A stretch of DNA of 64,000 nucleotides from Calothrix sp. FI2-JRJ7 (GCA_019359675.1 JAHHGX010000078.1:123497-187496), one strand, 5' to 3'; positions 1 through 9,392 are shown, counted from the stretch's first letter. Notes: generated by a model from the letters alone, not told the origin. Translations and numbers: made by a program.

Positions 1-423
1 CGCAGTGTTGGGACTTAAAATAAATGGATAACCTTTTACTGGTTGAGGGAGACTATCGTCTATTGACTGATAGCGCGCGCGTAATTGTTGCCAAAAGTTA
101 TTTATTTCTAAAAAAGAAGCTTGCTTCCACAGCGCTACATCCCAACGCACCACCTCCACATCTGACGATGCTACTGCTTTAAAATGTCCAGAAAGCTCTA
201 GTAAATCCCCAAACCAATCTCCTGCTTTCAAATTTGCTAATGACCTTCCATCTTCTCTCAAACGAATATTTCCTGAAATAATTAAAAATTGACTTCCAGG
301 CTCCTCTGTAGACCAAATTATCTTCCCTGTCTGATAAAGGCGAGTATCTGCTTGATTTTTCAATTTAATTTGCAGCTCAGGAGTTAGCAAGCAAAAAGGC
401 TCTTTATCCCATTCTAAGTTCAT
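1..423 (-). CDS. Cyclic-nucleotide-binding-like N-terminal domain of a probable ABC exporter (partial)
   Basis: An open frame starts at the ATG at 423-421 and runs off the left edge of the window without a stop (141 codons). The protein begins MNLEWDKEPFCLL. Its fold-defining stretch (FLIISGNIRL, then LKAGDWFGDLLEL) looks like a cyclic-nucleotide-binding beta-roll. In cyanobacteria such a domain often opens bacteriocin/HlyB-type ABC exporters with a C39 peptidase domain, and these genes often follow a parvulin-like isomerase, as here. The stop of that isomerase gene lies 9 nt before this start, so the two are probably one operon. The ABC part is outside the window, so the exporter assignment is inference; the CNB-like fold is the firmer part. 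Confidence 0.7.
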   Translation of the reverse strand, partial: MNLEWDKEPFCLLTPELQIKLKNQADTRLYQTGKIIWSTEEPGSQFLIISGNIRLREDGRSLANLKAGDWFGDLLELSGHFKAVASSDVEVVRWDVALWKQASFLEINNFWQQLRARYQSIDDSLPQPVKGYPFILSPNTA

Positions 424-432
424 GATTCATCC

Positions 433-1197
433 CTAGAACTTCACCTGAAGTTGAACATTAGTATTTTGAATTTTCTCTTCTAGCCATTGCTCGAAAAGCT
501 CTGATTCTAGTTGTTGCTTCAACTGTTCGTCTAACGAAGCTGGCAGAAACTTTTCAACCCGCACTAAATACCAGAGTTTGTCAACTTCTATTGGCCCTAT
601 TAACTCTCCTGAATTTGCATTTGCAATTTCAGCCCTAATTACATCCGGCAATGTACCCTTACTAATTAATCCCATCATGCCATTAAAAATCTGGTCTTCT
701 GCTATGGAATATTTCTGGACTAGCTGCTCAAATATAGCTCCATCTTCAATAATTTGACTTTTTAATTCTTCAGCAAGTGATTGTTCTTCCACAACTAAAC
801 GTGACAGCACTACTTGGTCTAGAAAGAGCTTGCGTTCAATAAAATATTCTTGAATGTTTGACTCAGTAACTTGAGTTTTTAGATTTTCTAATTTCACGTT
901 AGAAACTATTTGTTTGCGAAAACTAGAATAATCTAAACCTTCCTGAGCTAGCCATTGTTGAAAACGACCAGAGTCAGTTAGCTGATTATTCAATCGAAAC
1001 TCAATTATCACTTGTTCGATTAAATCAGAACTAATATTTATATCGTCTAAAACCTGAAATTCTTGTTCTAAGACATGCTGACGCATAATTTCCCAAAGGA
1101 CAGACTCAAGTTTCCCTGAAGACTCCAAGTATCTTAATGCTTGTCCAAGTGAAATAGGCTGTTCGTCAGCTGTCAAAAATAGGCTAGATTGCTCCAT
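433..1197 (-). CDS. Parvulin-type peptidylprolyl isomerase (PpiC/SurA-like)
   Basis: 254 residues. The first half is helical and acidic, like the N-terminal part of SurA/PrsA-type chaperones. Residues of about 119-220 resemble a parvulin domain, with the family pattern of a helix (SLAEELKSQIIEDGAIFEQL), FNGMMGLISKGTLPD and a final WYLVRVEKFLP strand. No signal peptide or membrane segment is visible, so it probably works in the cytoplasm. It lies 9 nt before a gene that looks like an ABC exporter, which suggests it helps prepare an exported peptide or protein. The parvulin call is fairly sure; the substrate is unknown. Confidence 0.75.
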   Translation of the reverse strand: MEQSSLFLTADEQPISLGQALRYLESSGKLESVLWEIMRQHVLEQEFQVLDDINISSDLIEQVIIEFRLNNQLTDSGRFQQWLAQEGLDYSSFRKQIVSNVKLENLKTQVTESNIQEYFIERKLFLDQVVLSRLVVEEQSLAEELKSQIIEDGAIFEQLVQKYSIAEDQIFNGMMGLISKGTLPDVIRAEIANANSGELIGPIEVDKLWYLVRVEKFLPASLDEQLKQQLESELFEQWLEEKIQNTNVQLQVKF

Positions 1198-1325
1198 AGT
1201 TGAAAGTCTACTTAAGACTTGTAAAATATTTTACATATGAAGGCGCCTGTAGCGCTAGTTAATTTTGCTTACTATAACGATAATTATAACGTTTTAATAT
1301 ACAAAAAACCGGATTGCTTTTAGTA

Positions 1326-1490
1326 TGATGAGCAATAAATTTTAAATATTTTACAGCGGTTTTACTATCGGATATTATCGGTGATGCTTCCGTAATAATT
1401 ATCACATAACTTTCGCAAAATGAGAGTAATAACCACTAATGTATTAGTTGATAATGTACATTTCAGGAAAATTACTACATTATTTACGAA
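1326..1490 (+). pseudogene. Decayed duplicate of the 5' end of thiL
   Basis: This non-coding stretch resembles the beginning of the intact thiL gene about 0.9 kb downstream. The best block is 1438-1480 against 2356-2398, where I count 38 of 43 matching bases. A second block, with ACAGCGGTTTT and GATATTATCGG, matches 2270-2300. No reading frame survives, and about 20 bp of the thiL sequence between the blocks is missing or scrambled. A weaker match may continue to about 1520. The rest of the 1198-1695 gap is AT-rich and shows nothing else I can name. Confidence 0.75.
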
Positions 1491-1695
1491 TTTATTATAT
1501 TTAGCTGTTATAGATACTGATATAGTATAAACGCACTAAAATACTCATTTGGCGCCCAAGCTTCGTCATGTGCAGAGCGCAATATTAATTGTGATATGTC
1601 GCAAATGATAATAGCAAAAGAGAAAGGCTTTTTTGCTAAACATGGCGCCAAAAAATGTTGAAAATTAAGAAAATTTAGGTACTACTATAAGAAAG

Positions 1696-1923
1696 CTACG
1701 CTGCTTGTACCTCTACAAACTCGCCAGTGGAACATGGTTCAGGAATTGGTTGACCATCTTCTTGTAATCCTTCTAAATGCAATTCGATTGCCTCTTTAAT
1801 CAGTTCTAAAACTTCTTCCTTTGTTTCGCTAACAGCTACGCAACCTGGTAAGTCTGGGACATAAGCACCGTAGCTTGTTTTACCTTTTTCAATAATAACC
1901 ATGTATTGCAGTTTCTTGTTCAT
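1696..1923 (-). CDS. hicB: HicB-type antitoxin
   Basis: 75 residues with the HicB partial RNase-H-like fold: a YMVIIEKG strand, the signature YVPDLPGCVAVSETKEEVL, and an amphipathic helix (LIKEAIELHLEGL). It would neutralise the HicA toxin encoded just upstream. Its ATG (1923-1921) starts one base after the HicA stop, so the two are translationally coupled in the usual toxin-first order. It lacks the C-terminal DNA-binding domain of longer HicB proteins, so autoregulation by this protein alone is uncertain. Confidence 0.88.
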   Translation of the reverse strand: MNKKLQYMVIIEKGKTSYGAYVPDLPGCVAVSETKEEVLELIKEAIELHLEGLQEDGQPIPEPCSTGEFVEVQAA

Positions 1924-1924
1924 T

Positions 1925-2110
1925 TCACTTTAATCCAGCTTGTTTATAAATACTGTTTAACGTTCCCGGAGGTATGTCAACACTAAGCTTTCCTGCTACA
2001 GTTACTGTACCTGGTTTATTTGCATGGTGAAACTGCCTATGGCTTCCACGTACACGTATTTGATACCACCCATCTTCTTCTAAAACTTGTATAATTTCTC
2101 TAACTTTCAT
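1925..2110 (-). CDS. hicA: HicA-type mRNA interferase toxin
   Basis: 61 residues with the double-stranded-RNA-binding-like HicA fold. It opens MKVREIIQVLEEDGWYQIRV and carries the conserved GSHRQFHH motif, whose first histidine is the catalytic residue of the family. It then ends in the typical IPPGTLNSIYKQAGL helix. The length is normal for HicA and all key positions are present, so the toxin looks intact. It is the first gene of a two-gene operon with hicB. Confidence 0.88.
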   Translation of the reverse strand: MKVREIIQVLEEDGWYQIRVRGSHRQFHHANKPGTVTVAGKLSVDIPPGTLNSIYKQAGLK

Positions 2111-2226
2111 TACTTTGTCATCATAACAACTTTATTTTATTAAAGTTTCGTCAATATTAAGTAAGACAGCTAAATTTATTAATTTCATTATAAGTGAGTA
2201 TTTATAGTAATTTTAACTGGTGAAAA

Positions 2227-3216
2227 ATGAAAGTAAGCGATATTGGTGAGCAAGGTATTTTAAAAATTATACAGCGGTTTTGCCCTTCAGATATTATCGG
2301 GGATGATGCTGCTGTATTAATAACTAAACCCGAACAATCTTTAGTAGTTACAACTGATGTATTAGTTAATAATATACATTTCAGTGAAATTACTACATCA
2401 CCTGAAGATGTAGGTTGGCGCGCGGTAGCTGCTAATTTATCAGATTTAGCGGCAATGGGCGCCTCTCCATTAGGTATTACTGTTGGTTTAGCTTTGCCAG
2501 GTGATATCGAGGTTGATTGGGTAGAGCGTTTGTATTGTGGAATGACTGAGTGCTTACAAAAATATCATGCTTGGATAGTCGGTGGTGATTTAGTACGGGC
2601 GCCTGTTATAACTATTTCTATTACTGCATTTGGACAAGCACATCCCCAAAATATTATTCGACGTAACACTGCTAGAGTCGGTGATGCGATTATTGTTACA
2701 GGTGTTCACGGCGCCTCGCGTGCGGGTTTAGAGTTATTACTACACCCAGAAATAGGAGAAAATATAAATGAAGCTGATAAACAAACTTTAATAAAAGCTC
2801 ACCAACGTCCTCAACCTCGTCTCGATATTCTGCCTATACGTAAGGATATTAACTTTAGCCAAATTAGTGGAATGGATAGTAGTGACGGACTCGCGGATGC
2901 GGTGTTACAAATTTGTCGTGCTAGTAATGTAGGCGCCGTTTTAGAGTGGCAAAAAATACCCGTGCCCAAAGTTTTTCAAAATTGGCTTACGCCGATGCAA
3001 ACTTTAGAATACGTATTATACGGGGGTGAAGATTTTGAATTAGTACTGTGCTTACCGTATCTCGAAGCTGAAATATTAGTTCAAGAATTTGGTAAAAATG
3101 CAGCAATAATCGGGACAATCACATCCAACTTGAATGTAGTAGTTCATGACGATAAAAAAGAAATACCCGACCAAGTTCTTACACTTGACCGGGGATTTCA
3201 ACACTTTAATATCTAA
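2227..3216 (+). CDS. thiL: Thiamine-monophosphate kinase
   Basis: 329 residues, the usual length of ThiL, which phosphorylates thiamine monophosphate to thiamine pyrophosphate, the last step of cofactor synthesis. The start MKVSDIGEQGIL and the nucleotide-binding motif IIGDDAAVL are typical. The family motifs TTDVLVNNIHF, VGWRAVAANLSDLAAMGA, GGDLVRAP and MDSSDGLADA follow in order. The stop codon at 3214-3216 directly abuts the stop of gap2 on the other strand. A broken copy of the gene's 5' end lies at 1326-1490. Confidence 0.95.
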   Translation: MKVSDIGEQGILKIIQRFCPSDIIGDDAAVLITKPEQSLVVTTDVLVNNIHFSEITTSPEDVGWRAVAANLSDLAAMGASPLGITVGLALPGDIEVDWVERLYCGMTECLQKYHAWIVGGDLVRAPVITISITAFGQAHPQNIIRRNTARVGDAIIVTGVHGASRAGLELLLHPEIGENINEADKQTLIKAHQRPQPRLDILPIRKDINFSQISGMDSSDGLADAVLQICRASNVGAVLEWQKIPVPKVFQNWLTPMQTLEYVLYGGEDFELVLCLPYLEAEILVQEFGKNAAIIGTITSNLNVVVHDDKKEIPDQVLTLDRGFQHFNI

Positions 3217-4230
3217 TTAAGCCCATTTAGTAGCAACTAATTCTGCTAAGTCAAGTACGCGCTGGCTGTAACCCCACTCGTTATCGTACCAAGCCATGAC
3301 TTTTACCATATCGCTACCCATAACGAGTGTGAGGTTAGCGTCAATGATGGAAGATTCATCGGTACCTTGGTAGTCAGAAGATACTAAAGGTAAGTCGCTG
3401 TAAGCGAGAATACCTTTTAACTCGTTTTCAGAAGCATGTTTAAGAGCTTCGTTCACTTCCTCAGTGATAGTACGCTTTTCGACTTGAACTACAAAGTCAA
3501 CCATTGAAACATTAGGTGTAGGAACACGTAGTGCTACACCGTTTAGTTTTCCTTTCAAGTCTGGCAATACTAATGCTACAGCTTTTGCCGCACCAGTTGA
3601 AGTTGGTACAATATTCATAGCCGCAGCGCGCGCTCTTCTGAGGTCGCGGTGTGAAGCATCAAGCAAGCGTTGGTCCCCAGTATAACTGTGGGTGGTTGTC
3701 ATGGTGCCTTTGATAATGCCGAATTTCTCGTTCAACACTTTTGCGATTGGCGCCAGACAGTTAGTGGTACAGCTAGCATTACTAATAATGTGATGCTTAT
3801 TGTGGTCGTAATCATGATGATTAACGCCCATTACAAATGTACCATCTTCGTTTTTGCCTGGGGCAGTAATTAAAACCTTCTTAGCTCCTGCATTGACGTG
3901 CTTCAACGCGCCTTCTTTTGCCGTGAACACACCTGTCGCTTCGATAATAAGGTCAATTCCCCATTCTTTCCAGGGCAAGTTTTCTGGATTGCGGTCTGAC
4001 ACACACTTGACAGTTTTTCCATTGATGATAATTGAGTTGTCATCAGCAGAAATTTCAGCACCCCTTAATTTCCCAAGCATCGTGTCATACCTGAGAAGGT
4101 GTGCATTCGTTTTTGGGTCAGACGTATCGTTAATCGCAACAAGTTCGATGTTGCTGTTTTCTCTGCCTACCCAACAACGCGCAAAGTTTCGTCCAATGCG
4201 ACCGAAACCATTGATTGCAACTCTAATCAC
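3217..4230 (-). CDS. gap2: Glyceraldehyde-3-phosphate dehydrogenase, Gap2 (Calvin-cycle) type
   Basis: 337 residues. GAPDH interconverts glyceraldehyde-3-phosphate and 1,3-bisphosphoglycerate. The Rossmann motif [10 protein letters not shown] opens the protein. The active site [12 protein letters not shown] places the catalytic cysteine at 154, with its partner histidine at 181 in [10 protein letters not shown]. The [16 protein letters not shown] segment matches the NADP-using cyanobacterial and plastid Gap2/GapA group rather than the glycolytic Gap1. A CP12 gene, whose product links Gap2 to phosphoribulokinase, lies at 46.2 kb. A gap of 0.95 kb upstream leaves room for its own promoter. Confidence 0.95.
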   Translation of the reverse strand: MIRVAINGFGRIGRNFARCWVGRENSNIELVAINDTSDPKTNAHLLRYDTMLGKLRGAEISADDNSIIINGKTVKCVSDRNPENLPWKEWGIDLIIEATGVFTAKEGALKHVNAGAKKVLITAPGKNEDGTFVMGVNHHDYDHNKHHIISNASCTTNCLAPIAKVLNEKFGIIKGTMTTTHSYTGDQRLLDASHRDLRRARAAAMNIVPTSTGAAKAVALVLPDLKGKLNGVALRVPTPNVSMVDFVVQVEKRTITEEVNEALKHASENELKGILAYSDLPLVSSDYQGTDESSIIDANLTLVMGSDMVKVMAWYDNEWGYSQRVLDLAELVATKWA

Positions 4231-4340
4231 AGCGTCTTGCCCTCTGTATTTATGCCTAAAAAATGCTACTTATGACCACAATCATACCGCAAAGGGGGAG
4301 TATTTATAACTATTAAGCGTTAAATCTTAAAAAAAAATAT

Positions 4341-4405
4341 AGAAACCAGGTTTCTTTGTGACAACTGTAATGAAAACAATGATTTTGCCTAGAAACCTGG
4401 TTTCT
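4341..4405. repeat. Dispersed palindromic repeat family A, copy 1
   Basis: Inverted arms AGAAACCAGGTTTCT and AGAAACCTGGTTTCT enclose about 35 bases containing AATGATTTTG. Related copies lie at 18470, 40362, 47091 and 58114. The rest of the 4231-5182 gap is AT-rich and shows no other feature I can support. Confidence 0.8.
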
Positions 4406-5182
4406 GGTTTCTGGTTTGTGTAACACCGTTGACTTGACGTACCTCTATCTAACGGTGTAAACAGATAAATTGGTTTAAATAAGCCTGAACATTTTAACTT
4501 ATTTCTGTACTTGTTGTGTTATTTGCTTGCGTATTGCCCTGTTTCTAAGTTATATTCTCACCACTTGGAGTCAACAGACAAATGGAACACTCGTTTATAG
4601 GGTAAATACCAAGAGTAGTTACTCGTTTGCACTTAAAAAAGTCAGAGCGTCCTAAGTCCTAACACCCTAAGTATTTCACACGGTCGTCAGGAGGTATCAA
4701 CAGCTACTAAATATATAGATGTATAAAGCTGGTTTTATCTATGCCTATATTGCTATGTAAGTTATTGCTGTCTAAAAGCATCTTGCAGAGTGCGGATAAA
4801 GGTCATTATAACCAGTATAAATGTGTAGAGCTACCCTTTAAATAGTAAGGGATGGTCGTTTTCAGTTACTTCGGTTACTATTGATTGTCCGCGAATTGCT
4901 TTCTCATAAATCAATCATATAGATGGAGAATGCATTTACAGTTGTATGTTTCCCGATAGTGTTGGAAATATCAGAATAAACATATTATTAATTCAGTTAG
5001 AGAAAAACATGAAGAATACATGTAAAATCGTTGTCAATAAACCAGATGCAATGGAGGATATAGTTTGATGCACAACTGCGCTTTCGTTATGCAGGCGCCG
5101 TTTCGGTAACGAGTGAAATACCTGTTATGATACCCGTGATATTTGTACTTTTAGTGTGGTGTGGTGTAAGAGGAGTTCTGTA

Positions 5183-6619
5183 ATGAAGAAAACAGTAGAT
5201 TTTAGCGGTAGACCTTTCCATTTTATTGGTATTGGCGGAATCGGAATGTCTGCACTTGCTTATGTGCTAGCAAAACGCCATTTACCTGTGTCGGGTTCGG
5301 ACTTACGTCCTAATCACATGACCCATAAATTGGAAGCAATTGGTGCCCATATATTTAGTAAGCAAGAAGCAAGTAATCTTGAATTCTTTCAACCAAACGA
5401 AAAAAACGCTGAATCGAACTTAAGTAATGAGCATCTACCACAAGTAATATGCTCAACGGCAATTAATACAAGCAATTTGGAATATAAAGCAGCAATCGAG
5501 AAAGGTTGCCCAATTTTCCATCGAAGTGATGTACTTGCGGCGCTAATATCTGAATATGAAAGTATTGCAGTTGCAGGAACTCACGGTAAAACTACAACTA
5601 GTAGCATGATTGGTTACATGTTACTTGAAGCAAGCCTTGACCCAACTATTTTAGTAGGTGGTGAAGTCAAAGCTTGGGAAGGTAACGCTCGACTTGGAGA
5701 AAGTCGCTATTTAGTTGCAGAAGCTGATGAGTCGGATGGTTCACTCGTAAAACATTCGCCTTATATAGGTATTATTACTAATATAGAACTTGATCACCCA
5801 GACCATTACGATTCTTTAGAGCAGGTAATTGATACTTTCCAAGCTTTTACTAACAGTTGTGAAATTTTAGTTGGTTGCATTGATTGTGAAACAGTGCGTG
5901 ACCGTATAAAACCAACTGTAACTTACAGCCTTTTTCCCGATACAGGCGCCGATTACTATGTTACAGATGTAGACTATCGTGCGGATGGTTCGAGAGCGTT
6001 AGTTTGGGAACGCGGTAAAGCTTTAGGTGTTTTGAATTTACGTTTATTATCTCGTCATAATCTTAGTAATGCTTTAGCAGCAGTAGCTGTTGGTAGAATA
6101 TTAGGGTTAGAATTTGGTGAAATCGCCAAAGGTTTAGCAACGTTTGAAGGTGCTAGGCGCCGTTTTGAATTCCGAGGTGAAGTAGATGGTATCACCTTTA
6201 TAGATGATTATGCTCACCACCCCAGCGAAATTCGGGCGACTTTAGCAGCAGCACGCTTACAAGCACGTCCAGGACAAAGAGTAGTAGCAATTTTCCAACC
6301 ACATCGCTATAGTCGTACACTTACCTTCTTAGATGAATTTGCTGAAAGCTTCCGAAGCGCTGATTTAACGGTAATTACTGATATATATAGCGCAGGCGAG
6401 CCAAATAACGGACTAATCAGCGGCGAAAAATTAGCAGAAGAAATCAGCAAACACACCTTGCACGTTGATTATCAGCCAACCTTAGACGCAGTATACGAGT
6501 ATTTGCTCAAATCTTTACGCCCTGGCGATTTAGCGCTATTTTTAGGAGCAGGAAACCTAAACTCTGTCATTCCTGAGCTAATTACCGCTATGCGCCAGCC
6601 TGCACAAGCTACATCGTAA
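5183..6619 (+). CDS. murC: UDP-N-acetylmuramate--L-alanine ligase
   Basis: 478 residues. MurC adds the first amino acid, L-alanine, to UDP-MurNAc in peptidoglycan synthesis. The N-terminal FIGIGGIGMSALA loop binds the UDP substrate. The ATP motif AGTHGKTTTS lies at 131-140, followed by the Mur-ligase signatures EADESDGS, NIELDHPDHY and IDDYAHHPSEI. I chose the ATG at 5183 because AGGAG stands 7 nt before it and the protein then begins at the usual point; an in-frame GTG at 5156 would add nine unlikely residues. murB follows after 214 bp. Confidence 0.95.
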   Translation: MKKTVDFSGRPFHFIGIGGIGMSALAYVLAKRHLPVSGSDLRPNHMTHKLEAIGAHIFSKQEASNLEFFQPNEKNAESNLSNEHLPQVICSTAINTSNLEYKAAIEKGCPIFHRSDVLAALISEYESIAVAGTHGKTTTSSMIGYMLLEASLDPTILVGGEVKAWEGNARLGESRYLVAEADESDGSLVKHSPYIGIITNIELDHPDHYDSLEQVIDTFQAFTNSCEILVGCIDCETVRDRIKPTVTYSLFPDTGADYYVTDVDYRADGSRALVWERGKALGVLNLRLLSRHNLSNALAAVAVGRILGLEFGEIAKGLATFEGARRRFEFRGEVDGITFIDDYAHHPSEIRATLAAARLQARPGQRVVAIFQPHRYSRTLTFLDEFAESFRSADLTVITDIYSAGEPNNGLISGEKLAEEISKHTLHVDYQPTLDAVYEYLLKSLRPGDLALFLGAGNLNSVIPELITAMRQPAQATS

Positions 6620-6833
6620 GCTATGTAAGCTATTTGAATAGAATTTTGATGCCAGAAAATTTCAGAAAACATTCTGTAGATATTCTGTAGAGACTCTGTA
6701 ATTACTCTGGCTCATCACCTATAATTTGTAGCTTTTTAAACTTAGCTAAGGTCTGACGTGTTCGTTATTTGCAAATTATCAACCGTATATTTACGGTATT
6801 ATTGGCTTCAAAAAAATTTCTAAGAAGGTAAAT

Positions 6834-7826
6834 ATGACAATCTTTTCAGCAGATACATATATCTGCGACAGTGAGAAACTTATTGCTAGTAGTAAAAAAA
6901 CGGCTCAAGTTGATAATAAAGTGATTTATTTACCTGGAACTGATTGTGTTGTAAGACCAAAAGTTTCGCTGGCAGGATATACATCTTACCGTGTTGGTGG
7001 TCCAGCAGAATGGTATGTAGCACCTCGTGATATTACTGCCCTCGAAGCTAGTATTAGGTATGCTTATGAACAGTCACTTCCGGTAACAGTTTTGGGTGCT
7101 GGTTCTAATTTGTTAGTTAGCGACTGTGGTATTCCCGGTTTAGTAATTGGAACTCGCCATTTGCGTCATAGTTATTTTGACCCCGAAACAGGTTTAGTTA
7201 CAGTTGCCGCAGGTGAAGCTATTCCTGGTTTAGCTTGGGAAGCAGCAGAGCATGGCTTTGAAGGATTTGAGTGGGCTGTAGGTATTCCCGGAACAGTTGG
7301 TGGTGCAGTCGTTATGAACGCAGGCGCCCACAACGGTTGTATCGCAGATATCTTTGTTAGTGCTGAAGTTTTATGTGAAGACGGTACACTTAGAACTTTT
7401 ACGAGCGAAGATTTGGGTTACACTTATCGTACATCCAAGCTTCAGGGTAGCAAAAATATCGTTACTCAGGCAACATTCCAACTTCAACCAGGCGCCGACC
7501 CCGCAGTAGTTACTGCCACTACAAAGCACCATAAAGAACACCGTTTAAATACACAGCCTTACGATAAACCGAGTTGTGGTAGCGTTTTCCGCAATCCCAA
7601 ACCATATTCAGCAGGGTGGTTAATTGAGCAATCAGGTTTAAAAGGCTACCAAATTGGTAAAGCACAAGTCGCACCACGTCACGCCAACTTTATTATTAAC
7701 TGTGGCGGCGCCAGTGCTTGTGACATTTTTAATCTTATTCGTCACATCCAACATAATGTTAAAGAAAATTGGTCAATTGCCTTAGAACCAGAAGTTAAAA
7801 TGATTGGCAATTTCCAAATTGCATAA
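6834..7826 (+). CDS. murB: UDP-N-acetylenolpyruvoylglucosamine reductase
   Basis: 330 residues. MurB reduces UDP-GlcNAc-enolpyruvate to UDP-MurNAc using FAD and NADPH. FAD-binding motifs YRVGGPAEW and LGAGSNLLVSD come first. IPGTVGGAVVMNAGA follows, and CGSVFRNP carries the active-site serine. The N-terminal 40 residues are extra compared with E. coli MurB. The RBS AGAAGG precedes the ATG. The murC-murB order is common in cyanobacteria. The 214-bp gap between the genes may hold a second promoter, but I see no clear one. Confidence 0.95.
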   Translation: MTIFSADTYICDSEKLIASSKKTAQVDNKVIYLPGTDCVVRPKVSLAGYTSYRVGGPAEWYVAPRDITALEASIRYAYEQSLPVTVLGAGSNLLVSDCGIPGLVIGTRHLRHSYFDPETGLVTVAAGEAIPGLAWEAAEHGFEGFEWAVGIPGTVGGAVVMNAGAHNGCIADIFVSAEVLCEDGTLRTFTSEDLGYTYRTSKLQGSKNIVTQATFQLQPGADPAVVTATTKHHKEHRLNTQPYDKPSCGSVFRNPKPYSAGWLIEQSGLKGYQIGKAQVAPRHANFIINCGGASACDIFNLIRHIQHNVKENWSIALEPEVKMIGNFQIA

Positions 7827-7840
7827 TTTATACACCTGAT

Positions 7841-7923
7841 GTAGAGACGTGTAAACCGGAGGTTTTCCCGTTATCCGTAAACCGAAGGTTTTCCCGAAGG
7901 GTAGGGATTAATCACGTCTCTAC
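7841..7923. repeat. Dispersed palindromic repeat family B, expanded copy
   Basis: Arms GTAGAGACGTG and CACGTCTCTAC lie about 60 bases apart. Between them the motif GTAAACCGAAGGTTTTCCCG occurs twice with one base difference, so a second repeat seems to have entered the palindrome. Confidence 0.75.
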
Positions 7924-7930
7924 AAGCGCA

Positions 7931-8650
7931 CTATTCCACAAGGCCGTGTTTAACTGCAAAACGCACAAGTTGGGCACGGTTATTAGTACCCGTTTTCCGA
8001 AATAAACTACTAACGTATTTTTCTATAGTACGTGGGCTAAGATGAATCTTATCGCCCATTTCCGCGTTAGAAAGTCCTTCGCTAATTAGGCGAAGCACTT
8101 CTTGTTCTCGCTTGCTTAAAGGCTCAAATAACTGGTATTTTTCTTGGGGTTTTTCTAATTGTGTATGTTGATTTGAATCGTAGAACTCCTCATTATGCTG
8201 CATACGATATTCAGATTGAATAATTTTTGAACGCTCCAATAAATTACGAATCGCAGCCGCTAACTCTTCAAGTTCAAATGGTTTAGGTAAGTACAAATCA
8301 CATCCAGATTGATAACCCAAAATTCGTTCTTGGGTTTTAGTCCGTGCTGTGAGCAAAATTACAGGTAATAAACGGAACATTGGTTGTTGCCGCACTCGAC
8401 GCACGAGTTCGTAACCATTCATTCGCGGCATTACAATATCAGTGACTATCAGGTCGGGGTGGTAGCTTTCTACCATTATTAAAGCCTGTTCGCCATCATC
8501 AGCAGCAATCACCGAGTACCCGGATAGTTCTAGAAAATCACTGATAGATAAACGAGTGCCCAAATCATCATCCACAACTAGAATTGTCAAGGGCATGGAC
8601 TCTAAACCCCGACTTACAAATTCGACATCATTAGCACTATGAGTTATCAC
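7931..8650 (-). CDS. Response regulator, receiver plus LuxR-type DNA-binding domain
   Basis: 239 residues. The receiver domain (about 20-140) has the acidic pair in VVDDDLG, the phospho-acceptor aspartate in DLIVTDIVMPRMNGYE, the threonine in LLTA and the lysine in PKPF. The C-terminal LuxR/NarL domain holds LSKREQEVLRLISEGLSN and the recognition helix SPRTIEKYVSSLFRK. The layout is like the plastid and cyanobacterial Ycf29 group, but I cannot assign that firmly. The first start is a GTG at 8650; the ATG at 8596 (MPLTILVVDDD) is a credible alternative. No kinase is adjacent. Confidence 0.88.
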   Translation of the reverse strand: MITHSANDVEFVSRGLESMPLTILVVDDDLGTRLSISDFLELSGYSVIAADDGEQALIMVESYHPDLIVTDIVMPRMNGYELVRRVRQQPMFRLLPVILLTARTKTQERILGYQSGCDLYLPKPFELEELAAAIRNLLERSKIIQSEYRMQHNEEFYDSNQHTQLEKPQEKYQLFEPLSKREQEVLRLISEGLSNAEMGDKIHLSPRTIEKYVSSLFRKTGTNNRAQLVRFAVKHGLVE

Positions 8651-8842
8651 TGTTGAAAAGGAATAGTACTCCTAATTTCCATACTATGACACTATTATCA
8701 GTTGATAACTCTTTTTGAGCATATTTATAAAGAAAATATTAAATTAATAAGTTATGTAACAATAAAGATACGTTTTGTATCATGAGAAAATATATAGTTA
8801 ATATTGGTGATGGTTGTTTAGTTGAGTTGCGCCTACGGCACA

Positions 8843-9340
8843 CTACGTGGGCGCAAAGCCTCCACCCAACCTACTATTTACGTGTTTTAGTAGACCCTCA
8901 CAGGCATCAACGAGTAAATCAATTACTTGGTTAAATCCTTCGGCGCCACCATAATAAGGGTCGGGGACTTCTTTAAGAGTGTGTCGTGAACAGAAGTCAC
9001 ACATTAATTTGACTTTGTGATGATATTTTGAAGAGGTATCAAGAAATACAATATCAGCGTAGTTGTCTTTATCCATAGCTAAAATCAAGTCAAAGTCTTC
9101 AAAATCAGACACAGAAAACTGTCTAGCTCGACCTTGGAGTTTAAAGCCTAATTTTGCTTCAGCAGCAGCGCTCATGCGACGGTCGGGTGCGCTGCCAATA
9201 TGGTAACTTGAGGTGCCCGCAGAATCACATACAATACTATGACTTAAACCATTCTCATTAATTAAATGGTTCATGATGTTTTCTGCTGATGGAGAGCGGC
9301 AAATGTTACCAAGGCAGACAAATAGTAGCTTGTATGTCAT
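8843..9340 (-). CDS. Low-molecular-weight protein-tyrosine phosphatase
   Basis: 165 residues. The phosphate loop CLGNICRS near the N-terminus gives catalytic Cys9 and Arg15, and the general acid lies in the conserved VPDPYYGG near residue 126. Family members dephosphorylate tyrosine, or arginine, on proteins such as polysaccharide-export kinases. The last residues (LGGGFAPT) and the stop fall in a short imperfect inverted repeat (TTGCGCCTACG ... CGTGGGCGCAA, about 8825-8857). The natural C-terminus has therefore probably been rewritten by a repeat. Confidence 0.92.
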   Translation of the reverse strand: MTYKLLFVCLGNICRSPSAENIMNHLINENGLSHSIVCDSAGTSSYHIGSAPDRRMSAAAEAKLGFKLQGRARQFSVSDFEDFDLILAMDKDNYADIVFLDTSSKYHHKVKLMCDFCSRHTLKEVPDPYYGGAEGFNQVIDLLVDACEGLLKHVNSRLGGGFAPT

Positions 9341-9392
9341 GAAAATTGGTTCTTTTTATGGTTGATGATAATGGCGAGCAATGAATTGTTGT

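Noticed and set aside
3854..4309. A 151-codon plus-strand frame opposite gap2
   Set aside because: It is the mirror of strongly conserved gap2 sequence and its translation resembles no protein; long antisense frames are common opposite such genes.
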